Shown here: piece after piece, positions 1-11,455 of the stretch
Position numbering within the stretch: the first letter of the stretch is position 1
How the letters are laid out: every line of letters starts with the position of its first letter
NCBI GenBank assembly: GCA_963920635.1
Contig: OY987308.1
Coordinates: forward strand, 23,589,096 to 23,653,095
Length of the DNA: 64,000 bases
DNA from: Pseudeuparius sepicola
Lineage: Eukaryota > Arthropoda > Insecta > Coleoptera > Anthribidae
Direction of reading: 5' to 3'
The notes under the pieces: generated by a model
The model's input: only the letters and a program-made list of their open reading frames with translations
The model's database searches: none
What the model was told of the DNA's origin: nothing
Program-made: the position numbers and the translations under genes

Positions 1-455
1 TTTGGAATCAAAGGTGGATGTCAGATTTATACTTGAACATGAACTTGCTACTAAACTTTAATTTTGTTCGATTAGCAGATATAAATTAATCGTAATCAGA
101 GTTTAAAAATATTAAATTTTTGTGTCCAACTTTCTGCCGGTCACTGTATATTCGTTTATATAATTATATATTTTACCTATATACTCATCTGGCAGTGCTA
201 AACGTATGCCGTCTGACGAACAGTGTGTGCCGCGCTGCATCTACTATCCCGCCCCTACTATATCCAATTTGGCCTTGCTTCACCCCACCACCTCCCAATA
301 CTTCACTGCCTGATTGTAATATCTTATTATAATCACACCGCATTTGCTATTCCCCCGTGCCTCCTCCTACTTTATTGCTGTCAAGTAGTAGCAGCGTCGC
401 ATTTATACCTATCCCTTTTCTACTTACTTGATTTCTCATTATGGATATATTCTTA
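1..455. other. AT-rich intergenic, no gene seen
   Basis: Both strands contain only short ORFs without recognisable motifs or codon bias. I see no splice-bounded exon, RNA gene or repeat boundary here. Confidence 0.6.
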
Positions 456-987
456 TACAGGGTGTCCCATTTTGGGTGTTTTTGGGTGTTTTTCTCAAAA
501 ATCTCGGAATCTCGGTTATTATTAAAGCTAGAGGGTTGCGGTTTTCACGTCACTGTACTATTTTTTTTGAGAGGAATTTGGTGGACCAATCAGATTTTAG
601 ATAAGTTTTATATAGAAGTTTTTGAGATATGAACTATGGTTTCCATTTTAAAAAAATATAACTTTGGTTCATATCTCAAAAACTATTAACGCTACCAAAA
701 AACCAATTATTCCATTCGATTCTGCGCCAAAAAATCTATAAAAATAGTTGATTAAATTTGTCGATATATATAAATTGTAGCCAGGAGAGAGGTTTCCAAA
801 AAAATCGAAAATTTCAGTCCTGCGCCAATGCGCGGAAACTATAAAACGTATCTAAAATCTGATTGGTCCACCAAATTCCTCTCAAGAAAGTAGTACAGTG
901 ACGTGAAAACCGCAACCCTCTAGCTTTAATAATAACCGAGATTTTTGAGAAAAACACCCAAAAACACCCAAAATGGGATACCCTGTA
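456..987. mobile_element. Foldback MITE, TACAGGGTG family, copy 1
   Basis: A 532-bp hairpin element. It opens with TACAGGGTGTCCCATTTTGG and closes with the complementary CCAAAATGGGATACCCTGTA. The arms continue inward through the same sequence in inverse order, including the AGCTAGAGGGTTGCGGTTTT stretch. The TA at each end fits a TA target-site duplication, so the element proper would begin CAGGGTG. A second copy of the same interior lies at 46,132-46,658. It has no coding capacity, so it would be non-autonomous. TA-duplicating ends are typical of Tc1/mariner-type MITEs, but the family assignment is inference. Confidence 0.85.
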
Positions 988-1079
988 CATCGTTCGCCAG
1001 GCGACACCTTTAGAAAAACAAGAATTACACTACGCTGTACAAAGCATAAAAAGTATCGTTTAATAATTCCCCCATTTGG

Positions 1080-1472
1080 TCTACACATTCCCCAACGCAC
1101 CGGGGCCGTACGGTCCTACCCCAACACGGGGCGCGCGCGTCGGAACTCCCCCCAGTTTCCCCCACAACCCCCGAGCTTCCCCAAAACTCCGCTCCAGTCT
1201 GACGGTGGCAGCCGGACGGGCAGCTTCGCAGCTGCACTCCCGCAATTTGCGCTACGCGCTTCTGCCGGCAAAGTTCACGTGTTTATTTCCGTTGTAAACA
1301 ACGCTCGTGTCGGTTTAACATTGCGATTATTAACGCGAGATGTGGCTTTGGGAGAGGAGCGCCTTTCGGGGGGCGACGAGAGAATTTGTTTTGGGGGTTT
1401 CGGCCTGTAACTGAGATGATTGGAGGTGGGACTAAGTGGTGGGACTGGTGGGCGATATATTAACATCAACAG
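1080..1472 (+). other. GC-rich island ending at a consensus splice donor (possible 5' UTR exon or promoter)
   Basis: This stretch is clearly richer in GC and CpG than its surroundings. It contains a CACGTG E-box at about 1,277 and ends with CAACAG|GTAAGTGC, where the donor GT begins at 1,473. No ORF across it looks like a real protein. The arrangement fits a promoter plus noncoding first exon of a plus-strand gene. A candidate partner is the membrane-protein gene whose first visible coding exon starts at 28,910, but nothing in the sequence ties the two together. A chance donor match is the main alternative. Confidence 0.3.
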
Positions 1473-4059
1473 GTAAGTGCACGGGGTAAATTATCAAGCA
1501 CTATTAATTTTATGTCGGTCTAAAGTTTAGTCAGGTGATGTAGGTAATAGAGTAAATAATAATATAATTTTTGCGCTACTAAAAACTGGTATAATACACT
1601 CTGTATGGACTACTAGTTTGCATAGTCTAATGAATTGGTAGCAGCAGCAGCAAATACATCACCAAATATTTATATTTATATTGTTGATTACCTTATACTT
1701 ACTCATTTTTTGCACTTGGTTTTTTAATTAAAGACAAATATAAGTACCCATTCATGTGTAAATTGAGTTATTTCCAACACTTCACGCAAAGTTTTCTAGG
1801 TGAAACAAAGATTTGCGGGGCAGAAAATTTCGATTTCGGAAAAGGTTGTTCTTGGACCTTGGGATAGATGATAGATTCTAAACAAATGGCGGGTTATCCA
1901 CAGTTTAACTATGGAAAAGTAAAAAGTGTAATGAAGGTCGCAAATTAAACTGTAAGTTTTGCCAACAAATAACGACATAGTAATGTAATAAAATTGAAGA
2001 CTAAAATGCAAATTTATTAAAATAATGTGTTAAATTTATGTATAATATGTGTATAATTTTTGCGGGGCAAAAGACCCCAGGATCTTCAGAAAAAAATATA
2101 AAAAAGGAAGTCTTGATTTAAAAAAATAGTTCTAATGTTAAAAACAACAATAAATTCCTACAAAAAAATAATAATGCATTTTTTTGTTATTTTAAATCTA
2201 TGAAAGATATACAGGGTGGCCCACCACGAACTGCATCGATCTATATATGGAAAACTAAAAGTAGGAAAATTCTGAAAATTGGGCACCTCACCAATGAGGA
2301 TGGGCGCTGCTCAACTAAAATATTTTGGTGAATGTGGCACTTTCGGTTAAACCGGAAGTCGATATCAACTTTCTTAGTTCAAATGGAACACCCTGTATAT
2401 TATTGCATTTTTGATTCTAGGCATCATTTTGGAACAAAAACATGCAACATTATGTCCTATGTCTAAATCCAACCGTTTTTGAGATATTGGCATTTTTCCG
2501 AAAAAAATTACAGGTGCAGATCTAGAGTCAATTAGCAATTTATACGAGGAAACCGCGATATTTTAAAACGAATTTTTGGCATCGTGTAACAGAAGCCCTG
2601 GCCTAGTGATCTATGCTGAGAAATAAATCCTTCTTATACAGGGTGTTCACAAAATATGAATAAAAATTACTTTCAAAATGTGCTTAAATCTCGAAATTTT
2701 CAAATGGAAACCCCCATTTTTTTAATGCGATCTTATTCACCACTAAAAATGATGACAACTTTGTGTAAGGTTTCCTATACCTAAATGCAGTAATTTTCGA
2801 TTAATTTACGAAAAACCCACTTTTCGACCATAAAATGCGGGGTTTGCTTAACGCTTGGAAAGTCATATTAGCCCTGGGCCTGGACGTTGAAAAGACAATC
2901 GCGGCTGAGGAAATGTCACTTAGTTTATAAATGATTGTCAACAATAATGCCGGCGTGCTTAAATTACACAAACGAAGATTATGTATTCTCCGTAGATAAT
3001 AAACAAATTTAAATAATCTATATTATATGAAACTATCACAATCAATTAGGAAATTTTCAATAAAAACGATGTTAAAAAATAACTATATTGGTCCTATTTA
3101 CATACTAAAAGATAGAAGGAATTTGAAGAAGTTATATTGTGAAAAAATAAAGTTTTAGGGCATCTTTCAAAGCTAGCTTTTTAAATATTTACCTCTTGCT
3201 TTTCACTTCTGCTTTTGCAACCAAACGCTGAACAATTCACCATCGTAGAAGTACATTTTCCCCTTAATCACGGTAACTTTTAATTCACAAATTCACGAAA
3301 TTAACTCACAACGTACTCGCTTTGTCTGCCACATATAAAATGGCCGCGGTTCAAAAACGACGTAACAAAATCTATACACGGCAGGGTAGGCAAGCGCGGT
3401 GCCCTCTCTTTCCTTGTCTAAGCCCCAAGCCAACTGTTTATATAGTGTTTAATGTTTAAAACGAAAACTAAAACAACCACCCTCCCCTAGGGACTCCTTC
3501 AGCGACGTGGCGCAAGACTCGGTTCGTTGAACTGCGAAGACGGATTTTTCGCCACGAAAAGCTTGAAGAAATATTTGCAGTGCACTCTAAAATACCTGGA
3601 AATATTCCACCGACGTACCTACAGCAATTTTACATTTTTATAGACCCGTTTTGGCGCTCATCGCCTTTTATATTACGTAAGCGAGCACCGGGGCATATAT
3701 TAGTAGTAAACATACTGCTAATATAGACAATAGGCACATTGATATAATATCACAACTGACATAAAAGTAATTGCCCTTATTTCTTTCATATTTCACAAAG
3801 CGTATGCACCGTCGTATTTTCTCAAAACAAAACAAACTCGTCTCTAGCTCTAGAACATTGCCGCTTTTATCTCTTTATTTTCCCGGGCGTAACGATGCCT
3901 TAAATGCAAAAAAGCTGGAATAAAAATGCAGATAAAATATCCCCGTTTGCAGGGCTCCATTTTATACACAATTATTTCTGGGCGAGAGCCCCCTCAGATC
4001 CCCATTTCAGTCTTTAAAATGCTAATTCGACAAAGTATTTGACATACCTTCAATTTTGA
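1473..4059. other. Intergenic or intronic DNA, no gene supported
   Basis: AT-rich and without a credible ORF. Isolated TACAGGGTG or ACACCCTGTA ends occur near 2,210, 2,390 and 2,636 and look like fragments of the hairpin-element family. A 39-codon ORF begins at 3,340 just after a TATAAAA-like string, but it has no recognisable content and I do not call it a gene. Confidence 0.5.
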
Positions 4060-4400
4060 CAGTTTATAAAACTAAAAGCTCAAACTGGGGTGTAAAAACT
4101 TCACAACACAGCCCATATAGGGCCAAAGTTGGGAGGAAATATCTACTTTGGGAAGAACAAAGCTTCCACTTTAAAAGTATAATTTAATCGCCTATAGGTT
4201 CCAGGTGCGTGGGCCACCCGAATACCCTTAAAAGGGCCGTATTTTCGCTAAATGTGTCCTAGGGTTTATCGGGACAATCCATATCGATTAAGTAAAATTT
4301 ATATAATTTAATTATAGATATTGCTCGACATTTTCTCATGTACAGTCATGTTATGTCGCACAAAATACAACGAGACATAATATATGAACATGACTGTACC
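4060..4400 (+). repeat. Interspersed repeat, left member of an inverted pair around the DCST gene
   Basis: The segment shares several blocks, such as CCACTTTAAAAGT followed by TAATTTAATCG and AAAAGGGCC, with the reverse complement of about 9,430-9,830. The shared order and spacing show a dispersed repeat in opposite orientation about 5 kb apart. No coding content is visible. Confidence 0.6.
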
Positions 4401-4882
4401 TACCGCAAAAATTCCCCATCACTGTTTCTCATTTATAAGTCTTCATTGGTCGAGTTAATAGTTAAGAACTCTGTTCGAGCCCCCCTCGAGTTCGGCAAGC
4501 AATTATTCAGAAAGCCATAGACGTAAAAGAAGGCGTCCGTATCCCAGAGCCACGGAATCGTTTCCTCGAAATGCCGCAATAAAATAAAATTGATATTGTA
4601 CGCGGATTTTCGAGGAAAATGTTCGACAAAGCTTTAATTCCCGTAATCCTCGAAACAAAGGCCCTCCTGGACGGCAACAAAAATCTTTTTTCCGGGGGCA
4701 TTTTTTCCAGGAGCTTGGGAAGCAATTACGCGAGAGAGCACAAAGCCGTTGCGGCGACGGATATGTACTGGACTTTCCGGTGTCCACAAAAGAGTTTGCC
4801 GGTATTTGAATTTACGCGCCGACGCCTTTTTGTGTTTCGAGCTGAAAATTCGCGTTTTCCACACGAATGGAACGCTTTTGCC

Positions 4883-4950
4883 TTACTCCGTACTGTTCGG
4901 AGTTACTCCGGCCTGCTCGGAGTTACTCTGGATTACTCCGAGTTGTACGG
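4883..4950 (+). repeat. Short tandem motif CGGAGTTACTC just upstream of the DCST start
   Basis: Several degenerate copies of CGGAGTTACTCYG or ACTCCGGAGTT lie here. Translated in the DCST frame they give a repetitive SELLRPARSYSGLLR-like stretch with no membrane-protein character. This is one reason to place the DCST start downstream, at 4,987. Confidence 0.6.
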
Positions 4951-4986
4951 AAGCGTGACAGCATTGGCCGTCATAGTCATAGTGTC

Positions 4987-7137
4987 ATGTCTTATCCGTG
5001 CGAGCACTTCGAAACCAAACTCAAGAGAACCCTTAAAAAGTTGCCGCCACTTTATTCGTTATTCTGTACAAGACATAACGAACACAAGACCCTCAAAGGT
5101 TTCGCTGGATGTTTCTACGGGATCTTCCTCGGCATCCTCTTCTACAAATTCATCTTGGAAGACCTGAGCTTCACGGAGGACGTCGCATTCTTCGCAACCA
5201 TCTCCGCATGTTGCGTACTGGCGCTCGGGCTGGCCCTGTCTTCTCAAATACGATGCATAACGATGCTGACGTTTCCGAATTTCGGCGGCAAGGCGGGCAG
5301 GTCCGTCCTACACGCCCTGGTCATAGCCTTCATCATAGCTGGCCCGATAGAAAACATGTCCAACAACGGCAAGGAAGTGGTGAGGGTTTTCTCTTGTTCG
5401 GCTTCCCTCACCTTCAATCTGACGAAGACCAGGTTCGAGCTCATGTTCAAGCCGTTCGCGCAGGCCATTTTTGGCGCGAAAGCCGACGTCAGCGAAATCA
5501 AGGACACCCTGAGGTCCATCAAAGACGTTGCGGCACCGATAGCAGGCGAGATAGAAGACGAAGCCGAGATGCAGAAGATCAAGGAGGAAAACGACTACCT
5601 CGACGATAAACTTGGCGAAACGAGAAGATCGAAGCTGCTCGATTCAAAGTATCAAACCAAGGGCGAACAAACGGAGGCAGAACGTTTCGAAAAGCAATAC
5701 TTGAAGAAAATCGAGATGCGCTGCGAAGATCAATTCACCAGAGCGTCAGTCAAGTGCAGGGACATGTTTCAAGCGGGCTACGACAAGTGCTACGATACCG
5801 TCACTTGGATGGTGGCGTGGTTATTGTGCTGGCCCATGAAATTGGACTTTGTTTGTAACATAGCTCAAGCACTCGGCGGTTCGAATAGGTGCGACCCCGC
5901 GAAGGATATAGACCCTGGGTTTGGCGAAGGTTATTCCTATCTGAAGCATTCCAGGGACTCGCTCTCGCAGAATTTTAAAGACGTCAAATTGCAATATAAG
6001 ATAGGGAAGTTCAAGCAGCTGGTCGACGTTCGAGACGCCAGAGACACCGCCGTGGCGGTGCTGCACGAGGTCAGCAGTAGGAAGGCTGTTTTTAACCAAA
6101 TCATGGCGCTGGTGAAGAGGTTGCTGGCCTTCATGTTTCTGAGGATAATATTGGATTCGCAAAAATACCACGACGATTACCTGAGGAACATCGAATTCGA
6201 CAACGTCTATATTACGAGATATTTTCGAAAAATCGACGCCAGGAGGCACGTGCAAGAGAAATCTACGGTGCTGCCGTTGAAGAAAATCGAAAAGAAGAAA
6301 TTCATAGACCCTTGGTCTTTGAAACCTTTAAAATCCGAAAGGGAGAGCATTTTGAAGAGCACGGTAATTTTGTTCGTCGAAATGATAAGCGCCACGATTT
6401 TTGTACTGTTGGATAGGTTGTTTTTTGAAGCGCTTGATATTATAAGAAGGCACGCAAGGATAGACTACCTTCAAACTGGCAAGCACGACCTACTTTTGGA
6501 GGTTAAAGGTACAGGAATGATTGCCACGTTGCTAAGGTCGATTGTAAGAGGATTTAATGTGAAGAAGAGAATAAGGATACAAAGAAGTAACGACGTATGT
6601 CTTCCAAAACCTTTCAAACTTTCAGGTTACTACATTTTTAAGATATACGGCACCTACTTCGCGATATGGTTGTTGTCTTGTATCCAAGCGTATACCCAGC
6701 GATTTAGGAGAGTTATATGCAGCTACTTTTATAGAAAAAGAGAGAAGAAGAGGGTGTTGTTTATGTATAACGAAACCCTGAAGAGGAGGAAGGGTTTTTT
6801 CAAATTTATGAAAAAGAAAATCGAAAGGATGGTCAGGGAGCATAGGCTAAGAGCAAACTACAACGTTCTCGCGGTACTTTCGGTTAATTATCCAAGAAAA
6901 TGTTCGTGGTTGAAATTCTTTCCCGTGGCAAGGCGACACTGTTTGGTATGCGATGACGTGGAGCCTCGGAAAAATTCAAATTTCGTAGAGTGCCAAAACG
7001 AACTCTGCCATTTTATTTACTGTAAGGAGTGTTGGAACGACATGGGACAAACATGCCTAGCCTGTAGACAGGGCGACGAAGACGAGGACTTCAGCAGCGG
7101 CATAGACGAGCTTTGTAGTTGTGACGACGACGAATAA
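4987..7137 (+). CDS. DC-STAMP domain-containing protein (DCST1/sneaky or DCST2 type)
   Basis: This is a multi-pass membrane protein. Known relatives (mammalian DCST1/DCST2, Drosophila sneaky, nematode SPE-42/49) are sperm proteins needed for gamete fusion or sperm membrane breakdown. The uninterrupted frame opens at 4,867 (756 codons). I start at Met41 (4,987; 716 residues), because the first 40 residues are encoded by a small tandem repeat and the next ones (MSYPCEHFETKLKR) look like a normal cytosolic tail. In the 756-residue numbering, hydrophobic segments lie near 79-97, 104-126, 146-162, 311-325, 415-428, 498-520 and 588-606, with a charged, helical ectodomain at about 205-300. The C-terminus has eight cysteines at 692, 695, 709, 714, 719, 722, 730 and 733, a C4C4 RING-like zinc finger, followed by an acidic tail. 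No intron is evident. An AATAAA overlaps the stop codon at 7,133-7,138. DCST1 versus DCST2 cannot be decided by eye. Confidence 0.9.
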   Translation: MSYPCEHFETKLKRTLKKLPPLYSLFCTRHNEHKTLKGFAGCFYGIFLGILFYKFILEDLSFTEDVAFFATISACCVLALGLALSSQIRCITMLTFPNFGGKAGRSVLHALVIAFIIAGPIENMSNNGKEVVRVFSCSASLTFNLTKTRFELMFKPFAQAIFGAKADVSEIKDTLRSIKDVAAPIAGEIEDEAEMQKIKEENDYLDDKLGETRRSKLLDSKYQTKGEQTEAERFEKQYLKKIEMRCEDQFTRASVKCRDMFQAGYDKCYDTVTWMVAWLLCWPMKLDFVCNIAQALGGSNRCDPAKDIDPGFGEGYSYLKHSRDSLSQNFKDVKLQYKIGKFKQLVDVRDARDTAVAVLHEVSSRKAVFNQIMALVKRLLAFMFLRIILDSQKYHDDYLRNIEFDNVYITRYFRKIDARRHVQEKSTVLPLKKIEKKKFIDPWSLKPLKSERESILKSTVILFVEMISATIFVLLDRLFFEALDIIRRHARIDYLQTGKHDLLLEVKGTGMIATLLRSIVRGFNVKKRIRIQRSNDVCLPKPFKLSGYYIFKIYGTYFAIWLLSCIQAYTQRFRRVICSYFYRKREKKRVLFMYNETLKRRKGFFKFMKKKIERMVREHRLRANYNVLAVLSVNYPRKCSWLKFFPVARRHCLVCDDVEPRKNSNFVECQNELCHFIYCKECWNDMGQTCLACRQGDEDEDFSSGIDELCSCDDDE

Positions 7138-7138
7138 A
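7133..7138 (+). terminator. Possible polyadenylation signal overlapping the DCST stop
   Basis: AATAAA includes the TAA stop codon (7,135-7,137), and a T/G-rich stretch follows at 7,142-7,165, as expected downstream of a cleavage site. If it is used, the 3' UTR would be only about 20 bases. No better signal is evident before the hairpin element at 7,626. Confidence 0.35.
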
Positions 7139-7625
7139 ATTTCGGTTTGTTGTGTTTTTTTGTGTTGCATAAAAAAGCGCCTACCACGATTTGGGTCACT
7201 GCAATATCGATCTGGCTAGCACACCTGCGGCGGTCGTAGCCAGCCATGGAATCTCGGTAGGAGTCATTGGCGTTCGTTAAAAGTTGATGAAGAGCATAAA
7301 AAAATCGAAGAACAAACTGAAGAAACTGACCTTCACGTGAGCTGCTTTCAATCTGTATAGAGGGTGATTCAGTTTCATTCTGGGGTACTTCAACAGTGAT
7401 TGGTTGATAAGCAAGTACTATCTCCACGTTTAAAAGAAACATTAAAAACTACGTATCTAACTTCATAGTTGATATAATTTTCTTTTTTAATTTTTTCTAT
7501 TTTTTTCTTTAGGTATAGTGTATAGAAAATGTTATTATATTTTTAAGTAGACTGGTTAGATTAGATATGAGTAGCTATCATGCTAGATCTCGCCACTCGT
7601 TCCCTTAAATAATCTTATCCTGTTA
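7139..7625. other. Spacer downstream of DCST, no gene supported
   Basis: A 141-codon minus-strand ORF crosses from here into the DCST 3' end. Its 3' half is only the antisense of the DCST acidic and RING region. The other half has no family resemblance, so I leave it uncalled. Confidence 0.4.
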
Positions 7626-9227
7626 TACAGGGTGTCCAACTTTAAAACTGTACAAATCCGTAAAATCTTCATTTTTGGAGATAATCGCCCAAACTTTTTT
7701 TTGTTTGAAAAGCCTTCAAAAGCCGTTTATTTCGACCTTCCTGCCATTTTCAAAATGCAAATCCAGGGCCGGCTGCATTTTTTTTGTACCCCCGATTTTC
7801 ACGAAAACCATTTAGCGATTTTTTTTATTTAAAATCTGACCCCACAGAGTTCAAGGCAATCAAAATAATATTAACTTTGTGGCATTATCTTTTTCCGTTT
7901 TTGAAAAATTCCGTTTTCAAATTTTATACTAAATTTATTTAACTCGAATTTGTGGATCTCGTGATAAAGATAGATGATCGATGTAATAACAAAAAATATT
8001 TGTTTTAAACAAGAGAGTAATATAGTGAAACTCCAAAATATTTGGGAGCCTTTTCTAACTTTACTAATTATATTCTCGAAATAAAGAATTTCAGGAAAAT
8101 CGTAAAAGCTCCTAAACATTTTGGAGTATTACTATATTACTCTCTTGTTTAAAACCAATATTTTTCGTTATTATAAAATACCCCCATATATAAAATTAGA
8201 GTTAATCAGAATACCCCCATTTATAAAATTTTAACAAAAGTTATACAGTGAGTTCCATTCTGCATGGTGTCCATGTTGAGCAAAATAGGAATTTTAAAGG
8301 CATCTGCCAAGTCAAGTGTGCCATGGAATCCCCACAAAACAGTTGAATGGTTAACAGGACCACTCAAGGTGTTGGTGTGCAAAAGTCCAATACAAAATAT
8401 ACAGAGTGTTCTTATCTGTGCCATCTCAAATTACTGAATTTTTGGAACTTTATATACGGGTCAAAAATCAAGTATATCAAAACCGCTCCAGACGCTAACG
8501 AACTAAATCTAAAAATGCAGAAGCCTGCCAGTCAGTAAGTCCATATCAGTTAAGGTGGCTGGTGTGCCACAACAGGAAACACACAGAAAATGTATCATCT
8601 TAGACAGTGACTTTGTTGAGATAGGTCCAATAATTTAAATTGTTTTTATTTGTTGGTTGGCATTGTGTAAAGAAATAAATTACTGTTGTGTTTATTAATA
8701 TGTTTCCAATGCTTCCAGAGCACTCCTGACCAGTATAAAGTTTAATAAAAATTCAGTTTTTGAGATGGCCCAGAGAAAAATTCCCAAAATTCCCTGTATA
8801 TTTTTGTTGTAAATATTTTCACGCCAACATTTTGAGTGGTCCTACTGACCATTCAACTGTTTTTAAGGGATTCCATGGCATGCTTGACTCGCCAGATGCC
8901 TTTAAAATTCCTATTTTGCTCAATTTAGACACCCTGCAGAATGGAACTCCCTGTATATTTTTTATTCAAATTTGGTAAGTAGGGGTTTTGGGGTGTTCTA
9001 ATTAACGCTGTACGGTCAGATTTTAAATAAAAAAATCGCTAAATGGTTTTCGTGAAAATCAGGGGTATAAAAAAATCGCAGCTAACCCTGGATTTGCATT
9101 TTAAAAATGGCAGGAAGGTCAAAAGAAGCGGTTTTTGAAGTCCTTTGAAACAAAAAAAAGTTTAGGCGATTATCTCCAAAAATGAAGATTTACGGATTTG
9201 TACAGTTTTAAAGTTGGACACCCTGTA
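7626..9227. mobile_element. Large foldback element, TACAGGGTG ends, with nested hairpin
   Basis: A 1,602-bp inverted-repeat element from TACAGGGTGTCCAACTTTAA to TTAAAGTTGGACACCCTGTA. The outer arms match for well over 150 bases. Further inside, about 8,236-8,345 pairs with about 8,860-8,955 (around the TCCATTCTGCA and TGCAGAATGGA blocks). A separate short hairpin lies at about 7,998-8,155. No coding capacity. A related copy lacking the left terminus is at about 52,060-52,933. Confidence 0.85.
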
Positions 9228-9429
9228 TGTTGTTATTAGCTTTCTTCCAACCCATAGTTTTGAATCAGTTCTATGTAATCAGAATGCAAAAATGTAATTC
9301 CTGAACTATTTTCAACCAATTAGATCGCAGAACTTGTTTTAGAACAAAATAGTCATATTTTGTTTTTTTTTTTATATTATCACCTGTCGAGATGTCTCAG
9401 AATAAAACTGCATCACCCTGTATATCGAG

Positions 9430-9830
9430 CCCATGGTCGAAGTAAAAATGGATCGCCCTTACGAAAACGTTTACCGAAAATATGGCCCTTTTAGGTAAAT
9501 TCGTTCTAGTCCTATACGCAGGCTCCCTAAAACTTGGACGATTAAATTAGACTTTTAAAGTGGAGGCTTTTCGCCGGCAAAGTAGGTATTTCCCGAGAAT
9601 TTTGCCACCAAACTAGGCTCGTATATGGCCCGTACCGAAGTTTCTATAGAGTTTACTCGAATCGATAAAAAACGACACAAAAAATAAAAAAAAAAAAACA
9701 ATCAACTGCCCAATAATTTGACTTGCCTCGACATAACATATGAACGTGCCTGTACATGTACCTATGGAGGTCACAAAATGTTTTCCCAATAATGGAAAAA
9801 ACTTGTCCAAATACATCAGCTACGCCCTTT
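9430..9830 (-). repeat. Interspersed repeat, right member of the inverted pair around DCST
   Basis: In reverse complement this matches about 4,060-4,400, sharing the CCACTTTAAAAGT, TAATTTAATCG and AAAAGGGCC blocks. Divergence is substantial but block order is kept. No ORF is visible. Confidence 0.6.
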
Positions 9831-9869
9831 CGCCGAATGTCGGCCTTTCCCCCAATTCATTTCCGAAAC

Positions 9870-10000
9870 GGGGGGGGGGGGGAATCGGGGCAAACGCCAC
9901 TTTCGCACGCGCCACCTATCGAAAACGAACGGTAATTGTTTTGTTTTCTCCCAGGCCTACTGCGAAAGCCGTATTCCAGCACGTAGGGTGGGGGGGGGGG
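9870..10000 (+). repeat. Two poly-G runs (13 and 11 bases)
   Basis: Runs at 9,870-9,882 and 9,990-10,000. The surrounding spacer, 9,831 to about 10,360, has no gene that I can support. Confidence 0.85.
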
Positions 10001-10359
10001 AGGCACCCTTAAAAAAATAGGTCCGTTCTATCGACAAGTCCGTATTGGATTCGAAAAAGAAGTGGAGGCCACAGAGAAAACACCTCTAACGTCACTGGTT
10101 TGGAAATAAGGTACAGGGTGTTCAGAGTTATTTTTTATTTTTTTAACCTAGAAAAAACTTTTGTTGTGGATACAAACGTGTACTTTGTAACACCACGTAT
10201 ATTATAGGCTCATCTTGAAGTTCTCAAAAAGGGCTTGTGAACAAAAAAATTCTTAAAATCTTTATTTTGGGAGATAATCGCCTGAACTTTTTGTTTGAAA
10301 ACTTTATATTTGAACCCTGGTTTCTTACTAAACATTAATTTTAAAATAAGCAAATGTAA

Positions 10360-10762
10360 TTTTCTTGAAATCGGCAGTGAAGTGTCTCAAAATCGTCATT
10401 ATAAAAGCTCAAAAATCGGCACTGAAGTAGCCCATTATTTTAGATTTTTTCAATAAGTAGGCCTTGGCGAGATGTAAACGTCAAACGACAGACGCTGTCC
10501 AAATATTCAAAACCCGGCCAATAAGGGCCCATTTAACTTTTCGTACACATTGCGAAATTGTTACCTATAGCAGCGCAATCTTTCAGTATAAATATTTTAG
10601 TAGGTGTGAATATCAACCTATTTTCCATGGAGGCTGCACAACAGGAAGAGGTCTGGAATTTCTGTTGGGAAGCGCCGTGCCTCGTCATACTTGACCTAGG
10701 TAGAGCGATCGTCAAAATTAAGCAATGCCGCGCGCAGTCGGTTCATGGACGGGTGATCCATT
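10360..10762 (+). mobile_element. 5S-rRNA-related SINE-like repeat, copy 1
   Basis: A dispersed repeat whose last ~90 bases (about 10,671-10,762) resemble the internal promoter half of 5S rRNA. The order is GATCGTCAAAATTAAGCAAT, then CGCGCAGTCGG, then TTCATGGACGGGTGATC. In 5S rRNA the corresponding parts are the A box (AAATTAAGCA), the intermediate element, and the C box (TGGATGGGTGACC). The preceding ~300 bases recur with it in other copies. 5S-derived SINEs (SINE3 class) are known in fish and some insects. Further copies or pieces lie at about 22.1, 27.9, 32.2, 45.6-46.0 and 46.9 kb. Confidence 0.65.
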
Positions 10763-10821
10763 ATGATTATTTTTTTGCCTAATAAAACTTTTTTTTCCGA
10801 TTTCAAAAAATATGTAATATA

Positions 10822-10935
10822 TACCACGCCACTGAAGTTCTTTTTATGACTCATGTGGTTTATTTTCCTCGGCCAGAGGCCTCGACAACTAAGTTCGACA
10901 TGAATCATAAAAAGTTGAACTTCAGTGCCATGGTA
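10822..10935. repeat. Short hairpin next to the SINE-like copy
   Basis: Inverted arms around TACCACGCCACTGAAGTTC and GAACTTCAGTGCCATGGTA with a GC-rich loop. It is a minor hairpin element of about 114 bp. The following 10,936-11,455 has no visible gene. Confidence 0.7.
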
Positions 10936-11455
10936 CATAAATAACTATTTCACTCCAAATCATATTATTATTCAAAACTCAGTAATATGACTCTTGTCCT
11001 CCGATCAAATATGATCGGAGCTCTTGTCATATTTGAAGCCATTGATTTTTTTTCAAGAGGCATATACTTATAATAAATAATTTTATCTTCGAGCACTTAT
11101 GTTTCACACGGACCGAGACCTGCGAGAAACCACCCTCAGTTTAGCATTCAACCCGTAACCGTCGGTTTTACAAGGGAATTTACATTTTTATGGACCTTTT
11201 TTATAGCTTGTAGCGTGCCGAGAACTCCGATGTACTTGCGAAACTGTTTCTGGGGCTCAGGAAGTCATGAATGAAAGGACACAGAAATCAACAGGCAAGG
11301 GTACACCTTACACCTGTGTAAATTTGCCACAACTCTTATAGGTACTCTATATTTTTATTAAATCTTAGATGGGAATGGCACATTATACAGTGTGGTTTTC
11401 TGAAAATTGACCGTTTAAAAAAATCATAGGTGATGCCAAATTCTTCTAAACTCTA

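Noticed and set aside
973..1410. 145-codon ORF across the GC-rich island
   Set aside because: Begins inside the foldback element terminus. Pro/Arg-rich composition follows from GC content, with no motif.
4619..5167. 182-codon ORF overlapping the DCST start
   Set aside because: Out of frame with DCST, crosses the small tandem repeat, and shows no domain.
7017..7442. 141-codon minus-strand ORF behind DCST
   Set aside because: Half is antisense of the DCST acidic tail, giving runs of Ser. The remainder has no recognisable content, though a small unknown exon there cannot be fully excluded.
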